Positions 44,689-53,207 are shown, numbered from the stretch's first letter. The stretch is DNA of 64,000 nucleotides from JADJLQ01 sp038251405 (GCA_038251405.1 JBBSBH010000004.1:133210-197209), one strand, 5' to 3'. Numbers and translations are program-made. The notes: generated by a model from the sequence alone, not told the origin.

Positions 44689-46407
44689 AGTTACCACACA
44701 ATTCTCCAGCACCAGCATATCCATATCCGTCCTCAAATAACAATTAAGCGCTTCCTCTGGCGTATTCACGATGGGCTCATTTTCATTAAAAGAGGTATTT
44801 AGTAAAATAGGGACTCCCGTTTTTTGCCTAAACCGTTCTATCAATGCATAATATCGAGGGCTTATAATTTTATCCACTGTTTGCAATCTACCTGTGCCAT
44901 CGACATGTGTCACTGCAGGAATCCATGCTCTTTTCTCTTTTCTAATGGGGAATACTTTTTCCATGAAAGGAACCTCATCTGTCTTTTCAAAATATTCACC
45001 AGTGTATTCTTTTAATATGGAAGGAGCAAATGGCCTGAAAGATTCTCTGCGTTTTATTTTTGAATTCAGTAATTCTTTTGCCTGATTGTTTCGTGGATCG
45101 GCCAGGATGGATCTTGCGCCCAGCGCGCGGGGTCCAAACTCAGCTCTTCCCTGAAACCAGCCCACTACTCCAGGTTTTAATAATTCATCGGTGACTATAT
45201 CATACAGCTCCTGGTCCGCATATTTTTTATAGGTAATACCTTTTGCATTTAATAAAGTCTCTATTTCATCATTTGAAAAGCGCGCCCCGGTATATGCTGA
45301 GTAAACAGGCGCTACCCTCTTATTCCCCAATATATGGTGATAGGCATACATGGCAGATCCCATGGATATACCGGCATCATGACCTGCCGAAGGTATATAT
45401 ACATTTTTAAATCCTGAAGCATCGGCAAGTTTTCCATTGGCAACTGAATTTTGAGCTACTCCACCTGCAATACAAAGATTATCTAAACCCGTTTTCTTTT
45501 TTAGATGCGACGCCATATGAAATATTAATTCCTCCGTCACTCTTTGAACAGAGGCGGCCAGGTCTTTATGGTATTGGGTTAATGCCTCTTCTTTTTTCCT
45601 GGCTGGTCCAAATGCTGAAATAAATCTATTACTATATAAATTTCCAATAATAGGTACATTATTTTCATAGTGAAACCCAGCTTCCGTAGGGTGAACAAAA
45701 TAAGACTGATCCCAGGTAAATAATCCGTTGGGCAAGAAGGTCAATAATTTCTTTACTTTATCTACATATTGCGGATTGCCATAGGGTGCGAGTCCCATTA
45801 TTTTATATTCATCACCATAATGAGGGAAGCCAAGGTATTGGGTAAAAGCAGTATAAAATAATCCACAGGAAACCGGAAAATCAACGCTATCAAATACCTC
45901 GATTTTATTCTCTTGCCCTTTTGCAATCATGGTAGTTGTAAAATCACCAGAGCCATCGATGCTCATTATTGCAGCCTGGTCAAAAGGTGATGCATAAAAG
46001 GCAGAAGCCAGATGACACCTATGGTGCTCCAATAACATGAGTCTTTTCTTAGCAGTCAGCGCATCAATACTTCCATCAATATCTGCTAAAGCATTTTTTA
46101 TATCGAATACTACCGACTGATTTTTTATTCTTTCCGAAATATTCAATAATAATTTTGGCTTTTGGAGCAGGAGTAAAAACTTCTTAAAAAATTTCGCTTT
46201 TGGGTCCCGGCCAATAGTGATATAATCGATGTCCGACATTTTAAGTCCTTCTTCCCGAAGACAAAACTTGATAGCTTCCACTGGAAATCCAGCCCAATGT
46301 TTTATCCGGGTAAAGCGCTCCTCTTCGGTGGCTACTATTAGTTTACCATCCTTTAGGAGAGCCGCTGATGAATCTGCGTGGAATGCGTTTAGGCCTAGAA
46401 TGTACAT
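44680..46407 (-). CDS. Carbamoyltransferase (NodU/CmcH family)
   Basis: Transfers a carbamoyl group from carbamoyl phosphate (via carbamoyl-AMP) to a hydroxyl, here probably on a polysaccharide sugar. 575 aa, two domains: the Kae1-like part starts MYILGLNAFHADSSAALL and holds EHHRCHLASAFYASPF, IDGSGDF and IAGGVAQNSVANGKL. The C-terminal domain has GWFQGRAEFGPRALGARSIL and LNTSFNENEPIVNTPEEAL. The last codons (AGG AGG TAA) come from the heptamer array. Apparent first gene of the locus as seen; anything upstream is lost at the junction. Confidence 0.93.
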   Translation of the reverse strand: MYILGLNAFHADSSAALLKDGKLIVATEEERFTRIKHWAGFPVEAIKFCLREEGLKMSDIDYITIGRDPKAKFFKKFLLLLQKPKLLLNISERIKNQSVVFDIKNALADIDGSIDALTAKKRLMLLEHHRCHLASAFYASPFDQAAIMSIDGSGDFTTTMIAKGQENKIEVFDSVDFPVSCGLFYTAFTQYLGFPHYGDEYKIMGLAPYGNPQYVDKVKKLLTFLPNGLFTWDQSYFVHPTEAGFHYENNVPIIGNLYSNRFISAFGPARKKEEALTQYHKDLAASVQRVTEELIFHMASHLKKKTGLDNLCIAGGVAQNSVANGKLADASGFKNVYIPSAGHDAGISMGSAMYAYHHILGNKRVAPVYSAYTGARFSNDEIETLLNAKGITYKKYADQELYDIVTDELLKPGVVGWFQGRAEFGPRALGARSILADPRNNQAKELLNSKIKRRESFRPFAPSILKEYTGEYFEKTDEVPFMEKVFPIRKEKRAWIPAVTHVDGTGRLQTVDKIISPRYYALIERFRQKTGVPILLNTSFNENEPIVNTPEEALNCYLRTDMDMLVLENCVVTRR

Positions 46408-46408
46408 T

Positions 46409-46500
46409 ATTTTAAGGGGTGATGAGTGAGGAGATTAGAAGTGAGGGGTCAGGAGTGAGGGGGAAGGGGGAAGGAGTGAGGAGTGAGGAGTGAGGAGTAA
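46409..46500. repeat. GGAGTGA heptamer array at the genome switch
   Basis: GAGTGAGGAGATTAG, then GGAGTGAGGGGGAAGG, then three clean GGAGTGA units ending in GGAGTAA. To the left everything is Bacteroidota; to the right HIP1 sites and cyanobacterial genes begin. The left half matches the array at 44,085-44,156; cyanobacteria often carry similar heptamer repeats (STRR). This is where I place the misjoin. Confidence 0.8.
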
Positions 46501-46502
46501 GA

Positions 46503-46530
46503 GCAGCAACAGGAGTACTTCGATTGCTGC
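46503..46530. terminator. Inverted repeat GCAGCAA / TTGCTGC
   Basis: Perfect 7-bp arms around 14 bases, the first structure on the cyanobacterial side. It may be the end of a cyanobacterial gene lost in the join. No T-tract, so only a weak terminator call. Confidence 0.3.
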
Positions 46531-46680
46531 TGCATCATGACTCAAGCCATCGCCAAAGACGCTTTCCTGGTCAATAAAAGGTAGATGTTATTGCTCGTGT
46601 TATCTCTCATTGGGAAGATTTAAAGCCAAGTAGCGTAAATTTTTGTGAAAAAACGTTTGTGTATCTTGCTACAATAGGCA

Positions 46681-46804
46681 CGAAACGAGGGAATACTAAA
46701 AATTAGTAACCCGCTGTACGTTTGGGAACGCGCAGCTAGTTTTCTCTGATTCAAGAGAGCAACGTATTCAATTGCTTGACCAGCCTTTGTGCTGGTCTTT
46801 TTTT
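46681..46804 (+). ncRNA. Candidate structured small RNA or leader with terminator
   Basis: About 125 bases downstream of a -10-like TACAAT (46,670-46,675). Four hairpins follow in order: GGG-aa-TACTAA/TTAGTA-a-CCC (46,689-46,712), GCTG-ta-CGTT/AACG-cg-CAGC (46,713-46,736), TCTCT/AGAGA (46,743-46,758) and a strong terminator GACCAGC/GCTGGTC plus seven T (46,778-46,804). I see no coding frame. It is either a free small RNA or an attenuator for the glycosyltransferase that starts 84 bases later. I do not recognise the family. Confidence 0.55.
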
Positions 46805-46887
46805 ATGGCACAATGCGATTCTTAGCGATCGCTCCAGTAGTCTATAGTTGCACCAGAGCAAATCGTGACCCCTATGGCAAAGCGACT

Positions 46888-48036
46888 GTGGCATTGAAGT
46901 ACGCACTGGTGCATGAATGGCTCACGCCACAAGCGACGGGTGGTTCCGAACTGGTTGTGCAGGAAATTCTTAAGCACGTCGAGGCTGATGTCTATGCGCT
47001 GATTGATTTTGAATCAACGAATCCTGAGAGCTACCTGTTTAAGCGCACGATCGGCACGACGTTTTTGCAGCGTTTTCCACTCGCTCGTAGCGGTGTCCAA
47101 AAGTACTTACCGTTGCTGCCGCTGGCGATCGAGCAGCTTGACCTCCGAGGCTACGATGTGATCCTGTCGTCCTCTCATGCGGTTGCAAAGGGCGTTCTCA
47201 CCGGATCGAATCAATTGCACGTGTGCTATTGTCACGCACCCATGCGCTACGTGTGGGACATGACCTTTGACTATCTGCACAACAGTACGGCTGGGCGAGG
47301 CGTGCAGGGTCTACTCACACGCTACTTGCTGCACCGCTTACGCCAGTGGGATGTGCTGTCAGCCAACCGAGTCGATTATTTCATTGCCAACTCAAAGCAT
47401 ACGGCGCGGCGGATCTGGCGCTGCTATCGTCGTCCGGCAGAGGTGATCTATCCACCCGTTGACACCAATCGGTTTCGCTTTCAGCCACAGAAGCAGGATT
47501 TTTACCTAACCGTTTCGCGCCTGGTGAGCTACAAAAAAATCTCCCTGATTGTCAAAGCCTTTAACCAGTTGGGCTATCCGCTGATTGTGATTGGTGGGGG
47601 TCCAGAACTCAAGCAAATCCAGCAGCTTGCCCGCCCCAATGTGCAAGTCCTGGGCTGGCAACCAGATGCGGTGGTTGAACAATATATGGCGCAGGCAAAA
47701 GCGTTTGTGTATGCTGCCTTTGAGGATTTCGGCATTGCTCCCGTAGAGGCACAGGCATGTGGCACACCCGTCATTGCCTATGGGCTAGGGGGAACTTTGG
47801 AGACGGTACGTGATGTCATTCAAACTGGTGAGACGGGCACAGGCTTGCTGTTTTATGAGCAGACTGAAACCGCGATCGTCGATGCCGTGAAAACGTTTGA
47901 ACGGTATCAATCAGCACTAAATCCAGACGCGGTGCGATCGCACGCTCTCTCGTTTAGCCCCAGCGTTTTTCAAGACCGCTATCAAGCTTTCCTGGAGCGC
48001 TGCCACAGAGAATTCCAGGAACGTCTCTCACTCTAA
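46888..48036 (+). CDS. Glycosyltransferase family 4 (cyanobacterial)
   Basis: About 382 aa if started at GTG 46,888; TTG 46,894 (giving KYALVHEWLTP as the second residue onward) is equally likely. Longer frames run back into the terminator and have no family match. GT-B fold: LVHEWLTPQATGGSELVV, CYCHAPMRYVWDMTFDY, VIYPPVDTNRF, DFYLTVSRLVSYKK and EDFGIAPVEAQACGTPVIA with E-x7-E. Probably exopolysaccharide synthesis together with the sugar transferase that follows. Confidence 0.88.
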   Translation: MALKYALVHEWLTPQATGGSELVVQEILKHVEADVYALIDFESTNPESYLFKRTIGTTFLQRFPLARSGVQKYLPLLPLAIEQLDLRGYDVILSSSHAVAKGVLTGSNQLHVCYCHAPMRYVWDMTFDYLHNSTAGRGVQGLLTRYLLHRLRQWDVLSANRVDYFIANSKHTARRIWRCYRRPAEVIYPPVDTNRFRFQPQKQDFYLTVSRLVSYKKISLIVKAFNQLGYPLIVIGGGPELKQIQQLARPNVQVLGWQPDAVVEQYMAQAKAFVYAAFEDFGIAPVEAQACGTPVIAYGLGGTLETVRDVIQTGETGTGLLFYEQTETAIVDAVKTFERYQSALNPDAVRSHALSFSPSVFQDRYQAFLERCHREFQERLSL

Positions 48037-48049
48037 AGTGAACGTCAGC

Positions 48050-48122
48050 AGGCAGCAGCAAAAAACGAAACGCCTGTGGGATAAGCTTTTGCCGCTTTGT
48101 TAGCGGTTAATGGCTGCTGCCT
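48050..48122. repeat. Long stem: AGGCAGCAGC / GCTGCTGCCT enclosing a hairpin
   Basis: Ten-base perfect arms at 48,050-48,059 and 48,113-48,122 enclose a second stem, CCGCT/AGCGG (48,092-48,106). It lies just after the glycosyltransferase stop and could end its transcript or be a small structured RNA. Confidence 0.4.
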
Positions 48123-48261
48123 TGTCGCATCCGGTTCAAAGGGACTCATGTTGCGATCGCCCCAGTTTTTCGACTGAATTGGCACCAAAAACTGTGTAGA
48201 TAGGATGAGTGGCTTTATGATAATGACTGTGTGGTGTGGTGTGGATGTGTGAAGGAGTAAA

Positions 48262-48966
48262 ATGACTGCCGAAAGCCAATTAATCTCTGGCAAAACGATT
48301 CGTGCATTCTTCAAGCGTGGTTTCATACCGCTTTTTGATGATGCCTTGAACGGAGTGTTTGCCAAACGGTTGTTTGATGTTGCATTTTCCCTGACGATTC
48401 TGATTGTTTTTGCCCCGGTTTACCTCCTGCTTATTGTCTTGATTGCGCTTAGCTCTCGTGGTCCCGTCTTCTATATCCAGGAGCGCGTTGGTAGGAACTA
48501 TAAACCCTTTGGCTGTATCAAATTCAGAACGATGGTGCGAAATGCGGATGAAGTGCTGATGGAAATGATGGAAACCTCGCCCGGCTTGCGTCGAGAATTC
48601 CAAAGCAATTTTAAGCTGCGACGCGATCCGCGCATTACGCGCATTGGTCGCTTTTTGCGGATCACCAGCTTGGATGAGTTTCCGCAGTTCATCAACGTGC
48701 TGAAGGGCGATATGAGTGTGGTGGGACCGCGCCCAGTGGTAACGGAAGAGTTGGAACGATACGGCAACGCCTCCGATCGAGTCTTCAGCATTCGTCCGGG
48801 CATCACAGGGCTGTGGCAAGTCTCTGGACGGAATGATGTTCCTTATCCCAGGCGCGTTCAGATCGACGTTTACTATGTCAATTTCCGCAGCTTTTTAATG
48901 GACTTGTGGATTGTTTCTAAGACGATCGGCGTGATTGTTTTTCCAAAAGATAACGGAGCATACTGA
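48262..48966 (+). CDS. Undecaprenyl-phosphate sugar phosphotransferase (WcaJ/PglC-like)
   Basis: Starts polysaccharide assembly by moving a sugar-1-phosphate to a polyprenyl phosphate in the inner membrane. 234 aa: one membrane helix (FSLTILIVFAPVYLLLIVLIAL), then the core IQERVGRNYKPFGCIKFRTM, TRIGRFLRITSLDEFPQFINVL, GDMSVVGPRPVV and RPGITGLWQVSGRND. The long N-terminal CoA-like domain of WcaJ is missing, so this is the short form. AAGGAG lies ahead of the ATG. Confidence 0.92.
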   Translation: MTAESQLISGKTIRAFFKRGFIPLFDDALNGVFAKRLFDVAFSLTILIVFAPVYLLLIVLIALSSRGPVFYIQERVGRNYKPFGCIKFRTMVRNADEVLMEMMETSPGLRREFQSNFKLRRDPRITRIGRFLRITSLDEFPQFINVLKGDMSVVGPRPVVTEELERYGNASDRVFSIRPGITGLWQVSGRNDVPYPRRVQIDVYYVNFRSFLMDLWIVSKTIGVIVFPKDNGAY

Positions 48967-49114
48967 CAGCAGAGAGTTTGGAGCCATTCCTCACGCTGTG
49001 GGTTAGCGAGTTGGTTGCAGGTCTACGTTCGCACTGACCACTTGACCAACCTGACGGTACGGCTGCCAAACCTGGAGCAAAGGCGATCGCAGAGATCATT
49101 ATGAGCGCTGTTTA

Positions 49115-51775
49115 ATGCCGTTTCCAGTCACCTTCAAATCGATCGCGCTTTTGCTGACTCCCAAACGGCTAGCCATTCTGGAGGCTATTCTAATTGGTTT
49201 GGTCGCGGCGCTGGCAGCGGTGCTGTTGAAGCAAAGCATCCAATGGGTGGGTGGTTGGCGACTCAAAGAAGCGCTCACACTCCCTGTTTGGCTGCTCATA
49301 CCTACTTTGGGTCTGGGGGGTGGGCTTTTAGTGGGGCTGCTGGTTGAGCGTACTGCACCAGAGGCATTCGGGAGCGGTGTGCCTCAGGTGAAGGCGGCGT
49401 TGGCATACGTACCGATCGCACTCAACCTGCGGGTCGCAGTGGTCAAGTTAGTCAGTACAACACTCGCCCTGGGTTCTGGGTTTGCGCTGGGGCGTGAAGG
49501 TCCAACCGTTCAGATTGGGGCAGCGTTGGCAGCTCAGTTGAGCCGCTGGTTGCCTGCTTCACCAGAGCATCAGCGTCAGCTCATTGCAGCGGGGGCGGCG
49601 GCAGGGTTGGCTGCCAGCTTCGATGCGCCGATCGCTGGCGTGATGTTTGTGATCGAGGAGCTACTCCAGGATTTTTCTCATCTGACCCTGGGCACCGCGA
49701 TTCTGGCATCGTTTATTGGTGGTGTGACCGCGCGCGTTTTGGCAGGACCAAATCTCCATTTAGGAGTCAACCCCTTAGACTATCACGCCAGCTTTTCGCT
49801 ACTAGAAATTCCCTTTTTTCTGGTTCTGGGCGTGCTGACAGGTGTGATGTCCACGGTGTTCAATCACGGCATTCTTTACAGCATTCGCTGGAGCCGTCGG
49901 ACGCTGCGCATGAGTCCGATGTGGCGGATTGGGCTGGCAGGTTTGGTTTCTGGCGCAGTGATCGCCCTTCTACCGGTGCCTTTTCGCGATAGCTACACGC
50001 TGGAAGTGTTTCTCACCAGCGGTCAGGCAGATTGGCGCATGGCAGTTTTTGCCTTTGTGGTGCAGTTTGGTTTGACCATGATTGCCTGTGGCGTAGAAGT
50101 ACCGGGAGGACTATTTGTTCCCAGTATGATTTTAGGCGCATCATTGGGGCATCTGGTGGGCTTAGCGCACAGTGCTGTGCTCGGCGGTGAACCTGTGCTC
50201 TATGCGCTGACAGGGATGGGAGCCTTCCTGGGAGCATCCGCTAGAGTGCCCATTACCGCGATCGTCATCGTGTTTGAAATCACGACGAACTTTGATCTGG
50301 TGCTGCCGTTGATGATTAGCGCCGTGACGGCATATCTTGTCGCAGAGCGCCTGTTCCCAGGCTCGATCTACACCCACCTGCTGGCGTTGAAAGGAATTCA
50401 TATTGAGCCAGCCGTGGTGCAGGATGGTCTTTGGGCACGGCTGACTGCGGCGGATGTGATGCAGCAAAAGGTCGAAACCCTAAGCAGCCAGATGACCTTA
50501 GATGAAGTCATACAGGCGTTTGCGCGATCGCACCATCGCGGCTTTCCAGTGGTCGACGACAGCCGACTGGTAGGCATTGTCACGCTGACCGATCTCGACA
50601 AAGTGGCACAACGGCAGCTACCGGGCACGGCTGTGTTGAAAGACGTTATGACCCCGCAGCCCATTACCGTTAGCCCGCCTGATACGCTGAGTCATGTCCT
50701 TTACCTCCTGTCCCGCTACAAGCTGTCTCGCCTGCCAGTGACCGATCATCGCAAGCTAGTGGGGATCATTACCCGCAGCGACATTTTACGGGTTGAGTCG
50801 GATCAGCTACGCGGTTCCGATCGCCTGGGATCACGAGCAGAGCCATCGTACGTGGTGTATCAAACGCGAGCGCCCGCTACAGGACGAGGACGGCTGCTCT
50901 TACCATTGAGCAACCCCCAAACGGCAAACCGGATGCTCAAGCTTGCCTTTGCGATCGCTCAAGAGCGCCACTACGAAGTCGAATGCTTGCAGGTGATCCT
51001 CGTACCGCGTCACAGTTCGCCAGCAGAAGTGGCTGTGAATACGACCTTGAGCCGCCGTCTGTTGCAACAGGCAGTCAGGCAAGGCAAGGCCAGAGGCATC
51101 CTGGTACACACGCAGATTCGAGCGGCACAAAGCATCGAGAAGGCGATTTTAGAGACGATTGCCGATCGCCACATCGATCTGCTGCTCATGGGTTGGAAGG
51201 GCAAAACCTCTACTCCGGGTCGCATCTTTGGGGATGTGGTCGATACCATGATTCGGCAGGCAAGCTGTGATGTGGTGCTGGTCAAGCTTGTTGAAGGCTT
51301 CGGTGCTTCTCCTTCAAACGCCGCTGATCCAACCGCAGCATCGCCTAGCGCCGACGGAACGCACGTGGTGGGCTTAAACCGTTGGCTGGTGCCGATCGCT
51401 GGTGGACCCAATTCGCAACATGCGCTCAAGCTACTGCCCGCCCTCGTAACGCTCAGCCAAAAGCCTGAGATTCGCTTATGTCAAGTCTTTCCACACTCTG
51501 AGGCAGCCTTCAACCAGGACTTGCTAGAGGAAGATGCAAGTTTTCTCAGGCAGCAACTTCAAACCAGCGTGATGACGCTTCCTGTCTGTGCAAGCTCGGT
51601 TTCAGAGGCTGTTGTTGATATGGCGCAGAAAGACCAGTGTGATGTCATTGTGGTGGGTGCCAGTCGAGAAGGATTGCTCCAGCAGGCAATTCAAGGCAAT
51701 ATCCCTGAAACCATTGCTCGCGATTGTGACTGTACGGTGATTTTAGTTAGAAAGGCGATCGTCAATGACGCTTAG
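49115..51775 (+). CDS. ClC chloride channel/exchanger fused to CBS pair and two USP domains
   Basis: 886 aa. Residues 1-430: ClC core with GSGVPQVKAAL, the selectivity motif GREGPTVQIGAAL (Glu gate) and GGLFVPSMILGASLGH. Residues about 450-570: a CBS pair (DVMQQKVETLSSQMTLDEVI; DVMTPQPITVSPPDTL). Residues 590-735 and 755-885: two universal-stress-like domains (GRLLLPLSNPQTANRML; WLVPIAGGPNSQHALKL) ending in VVLVKL and VILVRK. The fusion suggests ion transport gated by adenine nucleotides. HIP1 sites occur in the gene. Confidence 0.93.
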   Translation: MPFPVTFKSIALLLTPKRLAILEAILIGLVAALAAVLLKQSIQWVGGWRLKEALTLPVWLLIPTLGLGGGLLVGLLVERTAPEAFGSGVPQVKAALAYVPIALNLRVAVVKLVSTTLALGSGFALGREGPTVQIGAALAAQLSRWLPASPEHQRQLIAAGAAAGLAASFDAPIAGVMFVIEELLQDFSHLTLGTAILASFIGGVTARVLAGPNLHLGVNPLDYHASFSLLEIPFFLVLGVLTGVMSTVFNHGILYSIRWSRRTLRMSPMWRIGLAGLVSGAVIALLPVPFRDSYTLEVFLTSGQADWRMAVFAFVVQFGLTMIACGVEVPGGLFVPSMILGASLGHLVGLAHSAVLGGEPVLYALTGMGAFLGASARVPITAIVIVFEITTNFDLVLPLMISAVTAYLVAERLFPGSIYTHLLALKGIHIEPAVVQDGLWARLTAADVMQQKVETLSSQMTLDEVIQAFARSHHRGFPVVDDSRLVGIVTLTDLDKVAQRQLPGTAVLKDVMTPQPITVSPPDTLSHVLYLLSRYKLSRLPVTDHRKLVGIITRSDILRVESDQLRGSDRLGSRAEPSYVVYQTRAPATGRGRLLLPLSNPQTANRMLKLAFAIAQERHYEVECLQVILVPRHSSPAEVAVNTTLSRRLLQQAVRQGKARGILVHTQIRAAQSIEKAILETIADRHIDLLLMGWKGKTSTPGRIFGDVVDTMIRQASCDVVLVKLVEGFGASPSNAADPTAASPSADGTHVVGLNRWLVPIAGGPNSQHALKLLPALVTLSQKPEIRLCQVFPHSEAAFNQDLLEEDASFLRQQLQTSVMTLPVCASSVSEAVVDMAQKDQCDVIVVGASREGLLQQAIQGNIPETIARDCDCTVILVRKAIVNDA

Positions 51776-51796
51776 AAGACAACATATCTACAAGCT

Positions 51797-52159
51797 CTAC
51801 ATCCAAAGAGCTTTGATGCCTTTTGTATGCGTAGGCTCCGCTACCACTTGACTGGACATAGCGCTACTGAAGCTGCTAGCGGCGGCTGTGCGATCGCCTG
51901 ACCACGTTACTCTGGTCGCCTCATCAGAGCCTAAGGCACCTACCTGATCTGATATGGCGGCGAGCGTCTTTTGCTGCCACACCATGATATCTTCAAAATT
52001 TTCCCACGCTGGAGAAAACGGTGGAGTCGCTAATGCGCAAGCATTCCAGGCACCCTGGACGGCTACATTTAACTGCTGACAATTGCCCCCACGCCGTCCT
52101 TCCGGCTCATAGTATCGACAGTGCCGACATGCGGATATTTGAGAATGTGAGGTTTTCAT
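51797..52159 (-). CDS. Small four-Cys cyanobacterial protein
   Basis: 120 aa from MKTSHSQISACRHC (ATG 52,159). The N-terminus has C-x2-C (ACRHCRYYEPEGRRGG), then NCQQL and WNACALATPPF: four Cys within about 35 residues, likely a metal or Fe-S site. I know this pattern as a conserved cyanobacterial protein of unknown function. The C-terminal 60 residues are low in structure. Convergent with the ClC gene, 21 bases apart. Confidence 0.7.
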   Translation of the reverse strand: MKTSHSQISACRHCRYYEPEGRRGGNCQQLNVAVQGAWNACALATPPFSPAWENFEDIMVWQQKTLAAISDQVGALGSDEATRVTWSGDRTAAASSFSSAMSSQVVAEPTHTKGIKALWM

Positions 52160-52649
52160 ATACAGGTATGTCAAAGGGTTATTCAATTCATTCTGAAGTG
52201 AATAGTTTGCTCAGATTCAGTCCGCAAAACTCTATGAAGCTGACGCTGTGCCTGTCTGAGCGATTCCATCAGAAAGAAGGCTTTTAGATTGTCTTCACTT
52301 TCATGAAATCAAGAGCAACATGTTTAGCAGTGGACTCGCCTCAAACCCTTTACAAAAGGTCTAACATTGTCTGCGAAAGGACGGGGATCAAGCTGCTATA
52401 CACTTCAGCATTTTGGCTAAAGTAGAGGCTTGCTCAGCCAGGTTAAGCTAAAAACTATCTCCGCCATAACCGTATATTTAAGGGACTTAGCGCCAGGTAT
52501 AGCCATGTGTAGCCTGTTTTAGCCCGTAATACTACGCACAAGCAATATTCTGAAGGCAGCAAAAAGAAAAACGACTGACTAAGATTTTCTGGTCTGCGCC
52601 TCGTAAATTTTTGGCGGTTAAAGATTGCGATCTTGGTGAGTGCTCACTC
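52160..52649. other. Gene-free stretch
   Basis: 490 bases between the four-Cys gene and dciA. Frames on both strands are short and lack family resemblance. I see no terminator with a T-tract and no RNA gene. It contains the promoter region of the four-Cys gene. Confidence 0.5.
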
Positions 52650-53207
52650 TTACCATTGTTTCGCTGCGCAAAGAGAACACACTGCCCAGCGCTTCAGCTC
52701 ACCGGGGGGAGCTGGACACTGGCACTGGGGACAAACGGGCAGATTTTCGGTGCGCGATCGCATCAGTGCACGCCAGTGCTGAAACGCCAGTAGCGGATCG
52801 GTGAGTGCTTCAGGGCGCTGTGTGCCAACCGCTCGAACGGCGTTCGCTATGCGACTGGGGTGTTGCTGCCAGAGTTGAGCCTGTAGTGATGCGTTCAAGG
52901 TCGATCGTGGTGTCTCTTGCCATTGAGCGCTCGAAAACCGAATATCAACTAGAGAGCATGAGAGGAGTACATTGAGCTTTGCCAAAATGCGTTGACGCTC
53001 AAACACCAAATTCTGCGCCCACGCAGCGCTCGACGTGGCGACCCGCAGCACATCATTGTGAATCGAGAGTGGTCGCGTCTGCACTGCCACTACAGGACCA
53101 ACGGCTTCTACCCAAGCCCGGAGCAGTCGTTGGGTGTGCTGCTGGTCATGCGCACGATAGCGATCGCCCAACTGCCCCAAAACGTGATCGATAGATTTAA
53201 ATGACAT
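52650..53207 (-). CDS. dciA: DciA-like helicase-loading protein (DUF721) with zinc ribbon
   Basis: 185 aa. The DUF721 domain (residues about 5-100: IDHVLGQLGDRYRAHDQQHTQRLLRAWVEAVGP, VLRVATSSAAWAQNLVFERQRIL) is that of DciA, the ancestral loader of the replicative helicase DnaB. A linker leads to a C-terminal C-x2-C ... C-x2-C ribbon (VCPQCQCPAPPG; AVCSLC), typical of the cyanobacterial form. Stands alone. Confidence 0.83.
   Translation of the reverse strand: MSFKSIDHVLGQLGDRYRAHDQQHTQRLLRAWVEAVGPVVAVQTRPLSIHNDVLRVATSSAAWAQNLVFERQRILAKLNVLLSCSLVDIRFSSAQWQETPRSTLNASLQAQLWQQHPSRIANAVRAVGTQRPEALTDPLLAFQHWRALMRSRTENLPVCPQCQCPAPPGELKRWAVCSLCAAKQW

Noticed and set aside
46409..46560. Horizontal transfer of a cyanobacterial block into a Bacteroidota chromosome
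   Set aside because: Everything from the junction to the window end is housekeeping-like cyanobacterial sequence (psaX, lipA, dciA, yajQ) with HIP1 sites; there is no integrase, tRNA or att site. A misjoin in repeats is simpler.
46789..46887. Extended N-terminus of the cyanobacterial glycosyltransferase
   Set aside because: It begins within the terminator of the candidate RNA and lacks family resemblance before VALKYALVHEWL.
48280..48819. 179-codon minus-strand frame opposite the sugar transferase
   Set aside because: It is a shadow of a strongly matched plus-strand gene; the translation has no domain-like pattern.
52021..52287. 88-codon plus-strand frame opposite the four-Cys gene
   Set aside because: Composition is not protein-like and the opposite strand has a conserved Cys pattern.
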